In this document: positions 58,002 to 64,000 of the stretch, one piece after another
Numbering within the stretch: the first letter of the stretch is position 1
Layout of the letters: each line of letters opens with the position of its first letter
DNA from: Chrysaora quinquecirrha
Lineage: Eukaryota; Cnidaria; Scyphozoa; Semaeostomeae; Pelagiidae
Assembly: GCA_014526335.1 (NCBI GenBank)
Contig: JACTAT010000330.1
Location: 62,001-126,000 of the forward strand
Reading direction: 5' to 3'
Length of the DNA stretch: 64,000 nt
Translations under genes and position numbers: made by a program
Notes under the pieces: model-generated
The model's input: the letters and a program-made list of their open reading frames with translations, nothing else
Database searches by the model: none
Told to the model about the DNA's origin: nothing

Positions 58002-58187
58002 TTAGGGAGAACTGCTGCTTGCTGTTGATGGAGGATTAGGCCCAGCAGTTTCAGTTTGGTGAAATGCTATTTCGGTTGCTCTTGGCGGTAGGCGCAGAGC
58101 AGCAAGCAACCTTTCACTTTCTGCAGCCAGTTGTGTAATTCTTGTCACTGCCTCCGTCACAGTTATCGATTCGTTGTTACTAGACAT
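58002..58187 (-). CDS. Short hypothetical open frame, 61 residues
   Basis: Reads MSSNNESITVTEAVTRITQ, then AAESERLLAALRLPP, ending in a Ser-rich tail. It has coding-like composition and a possible coiled helix, but no recognised domain. Upstream (58265-58350) are short GCAATGCATCAT repeats. It may be the start of an unrecognised transposon protein or chance. Confidence 0.2.
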   Translation of the reverse strand: MSSNNESITVTEAVTRITQLAAESERLLAALRLPPRATEIAFHQTETAGPNPPSTASSSSP

Positions 58188-58508
58188 GATCGTCGCATTA
58201 AACAAAGACCACCAAGTCGCCTAGCTGACTAGGCCAGAGTGTTCACATGTTGTCAGTGAGTTGAAATTGAAATTTGGCGCCAAAACAATCGCAATGCATC
58301 ATACCATGTCGCAATGCAGCATATCATGCCGCATGCCGCAATGCATCATGTAATTCAAAATGAGAAAGACCATGAAATCAAACACAAATGGATGGCAAAA
58401 GACAAAGGCAATGAGATAAGAAAGAGGAAAGAGAAGGATAACTGCGAAATGAATAGTGACAAAAGAAAGAGAACGATCATATTATAATTGTATGTTTGCC
58501 AGATAAAT

Positions 58509-59077
58509 TTATAAAATTAAAAAAACATTTCGAAAAATTATTTACATGCATAAGCTTTTCATTTTATCTAAAACATTGCAGTACACGTTTTTTTTATAAG
58601 GGACACCTTTATAAGGAACTCGAGGCTGAAAATTCCCAAAAAATTAAGGAACTTTAAGGAACTGCCGAGGCTCAGATGAAAAACTAAGAATAATTTTTTC
58701 TAAGAACCAGACGATTTGTGCAAAAAAATAGCAGAGTAACAATGTATTTCCCATCGTTCTTCCAAAAATAGTCCGTTTATATTTAAAGTTAGAAAATGAA
58801 GCAAGTTTTTATGAATTTGCTGTAAAAATTAGTATTCAAACATATCTCACGAAAAGGAACAGCATAAGGAACTTCAGCCTCATTTTGTTGAAAAATTAAG
58901 GAACTCCAGCCTCAACTCAGAGTTAAGGTTCCTTATAAAAACAAAAATGTATAATATTTACGAGTAAAACGTTAAGTTTTACTTGTAAATATTATACTAC
59001 ACTTAAGATGCTTTAAATAAAATGAAAAGCTTATGCATGTAAATAACTTTTCGAAATGCTTTTTTATTTTTATAAAA
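58509..59077. mobile_element. Foldback MITE interrupted by a TA-target MITE
   Basis: Arms of more than 40 bp, containing ATTTACATGCATAAGCTTTT and CATTTTAT on the left, are repeated inverted on the right at about 59015-59060. A smaller hairpin ATAATATTTACGAGTAAAAC with its inverse lies at 58950-59000. The inner element at 58584-58949 is a later insertion. Confidence 0.75.
58584..58949. mobile_element. TA-target MITE, CACGTTTTTTTTATAAGG type
   Basis: Left CACGTTTTTTTTATAAGGGA pairs with the inverse of the right CCTTATAAAAACAAAAATG; TA on both sides (58582-58583 and 58950-58951). Interior repeats AAGGAACT words. Related to the elements at 5955 and 46618. Confidence 0.7.
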
Positions 59078-59121
59078 GAGAACGCATACGAAGACATAAC
59101 GAATAACTGATGGAAATAACC

Positions 59122-59625
59122 CAGGGGAGGGGTACTCAGTAACTTTCAATACGAGGGGGTCCATGCCAATATTTGGGGTCCGAAATCTTACGCTATATTA
59201 ATATTTGGGGTCTGTGAATTACAACATGGAGAAAAATTCAATATTTTGGATTCACAAATTTGAAAGAAGAACCGTGCATTTGGATGTGATTCATTACAAT
59301 GACCTATCCAGTGACGAAGGACCAAGAGCTGTCTTATAAATAAATGACACCAATTTTGAGCGTTCTTCATTGCGTTGATCTAAATTCCTCTCCTCAATCG
59401 TTACCTAGTCTAGTCTACTCTGGTGGAGCTCAACAAATACATACAATAACACGAACTGGGGTCCTATAGTGCAAGTTATCGAAAGGTAAAGATTTATAGC
59501 CATATTACTGGGGTCTCCAAAACATTACACTCAATATTTGGGGTTCCCAAAACATTAGGCTTTATATTTAGGGGTGAAGAAGAAAATAGTTGCATGGACC
59601 CCCCGTATTAAAAGTAATTGCAGAG
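59122..59625. mobile_element. Probable MITE with GGGGTCCATGC...GCATGGACCCCCC ends
   Basis: The words ACGAGGGGGTCCATGC (about 59151) and GCATGGACCCCCCGTATT (about 59594) are inverted, and ATATTTGGGGT recurs near both. Exact ends and target duplication were not resolved. Similar ATTTTGGGGT-rich sequence occurs at 19490-19800 and 20290-20760. Confidence 0.5.
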
Positions 59626-61384
59626 AAAAGAAGTTCTACTCCTGCACTGTTTGCACCAATGTAGTGAAAATGGCTGGAGATTCTATCATTTATTTTGTTG
59701 CTGTTCAGGCCAGGGAATTCTGACATTTGACATTTGTTTGATGGCCTTTGGACTTCGGACTATGCAGATCTGTTGTAAATGCCTTTGTTATGTTGTAAAC
59801 CAGCCTGTCTTTGCAGCATCTGTGTGTTAATCTGTCTCAGGACTGGCATGTCAGTGACATCGTTCTTTATTTGATTTGTTCATTCAGATTATTTGTTGCG
59901 CTTGGGTTGTTCAGCCTGTAGAAATTTTGGGGAGGTTTTTCCCCAAAAACATTTTCGGGAGGTTTTTAGGGAGGATTTAGGCAGTCATTTTTTAAAGTTA
60001 TTTTTTCAAAAATTGAAAGAAAAAACGAAACTCATTTACAGTCAGACATTTTTGTGTGCATTTCTATGTCGATTTAACTGTTGTAAGAGTAAAAAATTTG
60101 TTATAAAAAAAGGAAGGGAGTTCAAGTGTACTATGTCTCGTGATAAACTTTGCAAGAAGCACTCATGGCAAAACAATAAGAGAAGCAAAGAATTTCACAA
60201 TTTTTATGAAGGCAAGGGGGGCAATTCACCGCATTGCCCCCGTGCTTCCGGAGCCCCTGGCAATAACATTATATGTTTGATATCAGAAATTGCTAGGCAT
60301 AAGATAGGTGACTTGAAGCATTAGTCCTGCTTTCACTCGAATAAAGAAGAGACCAGGAGATGTAATGTTGACATTTGAACTGTTAAACGGCTTTATGGAC
60401 ACTGATCTCTTCTTGCTTTGTGAATTGAATCAAAACAAGAGGGCGCAGACTAGAGTTATAAAGAAGGTTGTGACTTAAATGTTAAAAACTCATTAATGAC
60501 TAGAACAATTTATGAAGTAAAATCATCAACTCTTTGGCATTGAAACAGAACGAGAATATGTACTAGATGTAATAGAGCTCTATATATCTTCAACCCTCCA
60601 TTCCTTCCATTTGCTCATGACATGTTTTACGGGAGCTGGCATCACGTGTGGTTTTGCACTGATGCTTAATGAAAATGTGTGTGACCTGGTATCTCATAAA
60701 GTGTTATACACGAGCTGGCGACTCAACAATGCCTTTTAACAACATGATATCTGCCATCTTAAACAATGTCTCAAATGGGCTGTGAAATGGTTTAGCCTAT
60801 ATGAGCTGTGGCTGATGCAATGTTAAATCATAGTCATAAGGTTAAATCTGGGCAAATGTCTTGAAAAGTGGTTTTCAAGTTGCCCTTCCCTCCCTCCGTT
60901 TGGATAGCGCTTGTTCTGTCAAACTGTCGTTTCAAGTCATCTGCAAGTTGCAACCTTTGTTTTCTTCTGCTACCCTTCGCGCTTGCCACTTCCTTCAGTG
61001 GTTGAGTGAGGTGCGATAGCCATCAACTTTACGGTGTTTGTTGTGGTCAGGCAGTTAACGGGTAGCTGAGGCTTGAGGGCCGGGGCAGTGGGCCGGAAAT
61101 ACTTTGTTTGTCCCAGTCCCTGACTTTTAAGGGCCACTTGGGGGCGTATAAGCAAGAGGACCACCATATAATTCCTAGTGTGTAAACGTCAAACTTCCCG
61201 ACAGGGTGTCAGTTTTTTGGTATTGGAAGAGGGAATGAAGTGTTGTTCAACATTTGTCACATCACTTTTAGTTACCAACGAAACAGAATGAGACCAAAAT
61301 AGAGATCTAAAAATTTTGTGAGTTTTCATAGCAGCGATTTATCAGTTATAACTGAAATACAACTGTGCACAAGCTTGCGTTATT
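59626..61384. other. No gene recognised
   Basis: A plus-strand frame at 59893-60324 is Lys/Phe-rich and not recognisable. A GGCAAGGGGGGCAATTC motif near 60212 resembles the arms of the hAT element at 53441. Nothing else with clear ends. Confidence 0.3.
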
Positions 61385-62345
61385 TTAACACAGTTGGTCA
61401 AAAAGCGTGACCCGACTAACGGCATTTTAGTATATGAATACACTAATGAAATAAGGTTACATGGTCCACAGGTTAACATTTGTAACACTGTTTGTCAAAA
61501 AGCGTGCACCGGCTAGCGGTATTTGAGTATACATGAATAAACTAATGAAAGTCGGTAATATAACTGAAGGGTGCAAATTGTTATATATATATTGATTAAA
61601 AGTGTGCACCGGCTAGCGGTAATTGAGTATACATGAATACGGCTACTGATAAAAGTCGGTTATATGACTGAAGGATGCAAACTTTTATCAATACTGGTCA
61701 ATATCGTGCAACGGCTAGCGGTAATTGAGTATACATAAATAAACTAATAAAAGTCGGTTATATAAATGAAGGGTGCAAATTGTTATATATAGTGATTAAA
61801 AGTGTGCACCGGCTAGCGGTAATTGAGTATACATAAGTAAACTAATAAAAGTCAGTTATATAACTGAAGGATGCAAATTTTTATCAATACTGGTCAATAT
61901 CGTGCAACGGCTAGCGGTAATTGAGTATACATGGATAAACTAATAAAAGTCGGTTATATTTCTGAAAGATAAAAATTGTTATCAATACTGGTTAAAAGTG
62001 TGCACCGGCTAGCGGTTTTTGAGTATACATAAATGAACAAATGAAAGTCGACTATATGACTGACAGATTAAAATTTTTATATGTACTGGTTATAAGTGTA
62101 CACCGGCTAGCGGTATTTGAGCATACATGACTTAAAAGGTAAAAAACCGATTATACTACTCAAAGATTAAAATTGTTGTCATACTGGTTAAAAGCGTGCA
62201 CCGGCTAGCAGTTTTTGAGTATATATGTAAGAATTAACAAATATAGAGTCGGTTATGTGTGAAAGATGAAAATTGTTGCCAGTGCTGGTTAAAAGCGTGC
62301 ACTGGCTCGCGGTGCGAATTTTGAGCATACACCAATGACATTAAA
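61385..62345. repeat. Satellite array, about 99-bp unit, about 10 copies, with a dimeric order
   Basis: Units begin near 61404, 61502, 61602, 61712, 61802, 61902, 61998, 62095, 62195 and 62295 with GTGCACCGGCTAGCGGTA or GTGCAACGGCTAGCGGTA, then TTGAGTATACAT and AAAGTCGGTTATAT. In the middle, two types alternate: AAAAGTGTGCACCGG after TTGTTATATATA, and AATATCGTGCAACGG after TTTTTATCAATACTGGTC. Outer units are more diverged. Non-coding. Confidence 0.9.
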
Positions 62346-62480
62346 GCGCAGGAGTTACTGCTATTTCCTTGAGAGAGGCAAAATCACTCGTGCGGAAAAA
62401 GGGCAAAGAAACGATAAAGCCCAGTACGGAAACATCTTAAGTGAACCAGGATAACTTGAGGTTTTTGGAAATTTTTACAA

Positions 62481-62597
62481 TTAAAAGCCTTGTTCCCAAA
62501 TTTCGTAAACTGAATCGCAGATAATCGGGTATCGATCAGGGCCGAAGCAAGTGTTCTTAAATGCTATACTTGTCCATGATCTTTCATCTCCCGTGCA
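62481..62597 (-). CDS. Possible last coding exon of an unidentified cysteine-containing protein
   Basis: Minus strand, after a pyrimidine-rich tract and an AG, 38 codons read CTGDERSWTSIAFKNTCFGP, then DRYPIICDSVYEIWEQGF and a TAA. Composition, spaced cysteines and the absence of stops suggest a secreted-protein exon. No family recognised and no upstream exon found. The acceptor may lie a few codons further upstream. Confidence 0.35.
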   Translation of the reverse strand, partial: CTGDERSWTSIAFKNTCFGPDRYPIICDSVYEIWEQGF

Positions 62598-63371
62598 CTT
62601 CACCGTGTTGTTATATGTGGAAGATAAAAACAAAGAGCCTCATTTTGATAAGAAATAGACATGATGATCGTCTCGCAGAAAAGATTCTCGTCAGAGTCTT
62701 TCTATGACGATTATTGCCGATGTTGTCGATGATCGCAAATAACAAACTTATGGTGATTGCGCCAATCTTTGTAAATTCATGTTTTCATATATTGCGATCG
62801 CGACAATCGTCAGGCCAGGATCGCCGACGGTCTGCGATATGCGAGAACAAACAAATTTTTTTTCGTTCTCGCAGACCAGTTAGATCTCTAGAATAATTGT
62901 ATTTAAAAATTATTCATTTTGAAGTAATTGCACAGACATCTACCTTTTAAAAATTAAAAAAACAAATTTACTTGCAGTCTCAAAGAATTGGCAGAAAAGT
63001 AACAAGGTTATTTTTTATTAATTTTTGAAACGACACAATACTGAGGGTCTTTGAAATCAGTTGGGGATCATTGAAAACGATATCACATAGATCCCCGTAT
63101 AGAAAAGAAAGGAACGAAATGCCTTTGGAGAGCACTTTGCCAGGCAACTTCCATACTGAGGCCTATCAATATAATTTTCTTTTGCCTTTGCCCTCCTTCC
63201 TCTTCTTTTTTTCCACTCTAGGTCTCAGCAAAGGCAATAGTAATCACCTCGAGTGAGACATTTCAGCGCTTTAATGTACGAAAAATATACTAACGTCGTT
63301 TATAATGGCAAAAGAAGCAAATCGTCTGTGCACCAATATAGGAATGTTGAAATATAACAGAATAAATTGAA
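62598..63371. other. 3' flank of the GH9 gene; nothing recognised
   Basis: An A+T-rich stretch with a few CGATCGCGA-like words near 62700-62830. No coding exon or repeat with clear ends was found. Confidence 0.3.
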
Positions 63372-64000
63372 TTACGAACATTGTCCTTTCAATGCCAGAT
63401 GTTTCAAACCAGCAACAGCAGACTGGAACCCAGCATTATAATCACAGGTAACTTCATTTGTGATATAATCAGTTCGGTCATCAACGTATGTGCCACTTAT
63501 ATCTTTCGGTCCCCCAACCAATGCACCGTACAGAACATGTGGGTTAGGTTTGGAAATGTCATTGAAGGTGTTCCAAGTGCATTCTGCAGGAGGGCTGGCA
63601 CAGGCACTTGCTTTATGATGAGGTTGCACGGGTGAATTTTGACCGAACCCTACCATAAAACTGCGTCCGGAATCGCCAAGCATGTTGTGGATCTGTAATC
63701 GTGCAAATTCTCGGTATTCTTGTTTCTTGATGTCAAGATCAGCAGCAAGAAGGCATATAAAGGCAGCATTTGCAGCATATCTGTTTGATCCCCACTGGGC
63801 AAGATGCATTATCCCAGTAGGAGTCCTTTGGACACCTAACACGTAATCACAAAATGCTTCCAAATCAACTTTGTAAATGTTCTTGCTTGTGAGTTGTGCT
63901 AAAAGAGCCATCACACCAGCTTTTTTGTTTTCCCAATCGAAGGACCAAGGTGTCCACGTTTGCGAGGCCGAACTATAGTAAGATTCTGCTTTTGCTAGAT
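63372..64000 (-). CDS. Glycoside hydrolase family 9 endoglucanase, C-terminal part
   Basis: GH9 enzymes cleave internal beta-1,4 links in cellulose; animals use them in digestion and they are usually secreted. The minus-strand frame is open from the window edge to the stop at 63372, giving 209 residues. It shows WSFDWENKKAGVMALLAQ, GIMHLAQWGSNRYAANAAF, then FMVGFGQNSPVQPHHKASAC with the conserved PHH, and near the end YVDDRTDYITNEVTCDYNAG, which holds the family's catalytic Glu (NEV) in the DYxxNEVxxDYNAGF context. The C-terminus ALKGQCS matches the usual domain end. The N-terminal half, including the catalytic DAGD region, lies beyond position 64000. No frame breaks. Confidence 0.93.
   Translation of the reverse strand, partial: LAKAESYYSSASQTWTPWSFDWENKKAGVMALLAQLTSKNIYKVDLEAFCDYVLGVQRTPTGIMHLAQWGSNRYAANAAFICLLAADLDIKKQEYREFARLQIHNMLGDSGRSFMVGFGQNSPVQPHHKASACASPPAECTWNTFNDISKPNPHVLYGALVGGPKDISGTYVDDRTDYITNEVTCDYNAGFQSAVAGLKHLALKGQCS

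Noticed and set aside
59893..60324. 143-codon plus-strand frame as a gene
   Set aside because: Low-complexity Lys/Phe-rich translation, contains a repeat-like GGCAAGGGGGGCAA segment, no domain recognised.
1..64000. Prokaryotic-style systems (CRISPR, toxin-antitoxin, operons, phage genes)
   Set aside because: The window has spliced eukaryotic genes and eukaryotic transposons throughout; no regularly spaced CRISPR repeats or operon-like gene runs are present.

Overview
This is an A+T-rich, intron-rich invertebrate nuclear genome window. The gene set (an NXPE/PC-esterase-like gene, an animal-type GH9 endoglucanase, a short secreted collagen-like gene) and the dense mixture of small DNA transposons point to a cnidarian, most likely an anthozoan. 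That assignment is inference. No prokaryotic operon structure, CRISPR array or organelle sequence was seen. Most real genes here are split into short exons and only become visible when splice sites and reading phase are followed by eye.

Layout. 1-8.7 kb: a plus-strand cytochrome P450 lacking its first exon(s), its introns loaded with MITEs (hAT, TA-target, foldback). 9.3-10.4 kb: a hAT MITE and a 5S-rRNA-like SINE. 10.9-15.9 kb: a complete, apparently very young Gypsy LTR retrotransposon with visually identical 356-bp LTRs and an intact pol. 15.9-16.5 kb: an inverted pair of exon-like repeats. 16.5-21.2 kb: a minus-strand DCN1-like (DCUN1D1/2) neddylation gene, partly recovered, with a LINE 3' fragment in an intron. 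22-23 kb: a tRNA-like SINE and a palindromic repeat. 23.3-27.0 kb: a complete three-exon minus-strand gene for a 155-residue secreted collagen-like protein, with a hAT-bearing composite in its intron. 27.7-30.2 kb: a minisatellite of about 32 units of 78 bp, open in all three plus frames.

30.7-43.2 kb: a complete minus-strand gene for TFIIF subunit beta (GTF2F2/RAP30), nine coding exons including one of 16 nt and one of 27 nt. Its introns hold a nearly intact PIF/Harbinger transposon (34.4-37.3 kb), a pogo-like MITE and nested hAT-type elements. 44-51 kb: low gene content, with MITEs, a CCA/ATC-rich tract, a thrombospondin type-1 exon, a possible first coding exon and a MAM-like exon, all plus strand. 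51.3-53.2 kb: a LINE fragment and a disrupted NXPE-like gene. 53.4-54.9 kb: a piggyBac-type MITE nested inside a hAT-type element, both with target duplications. 56.5-57.8 kb: a LINE reverse-transcriptase fragment split by a MITE with a palindromic internal array. 58.5-59.6 kb: nested MITEs. 61.4-62.3 kb: a satellite of about 99 bp with two alternating monomer types. 63.4-64.0 kb: the C-terminal part of a GH9 cellulase, running off the window.

The host genes are unrelated housekeeping, metabolic and secreted-protein genes; nothing suggests they work as one system. The transposable elements account for most of the remaining sequence. I did not find a convincing new biological system. The most unusual items are the three-frame-open 78-bp array, the four-copy exon-like inverted repeat family, the GTF2F2 micro-exons and the charge-polarised mini-collagen.
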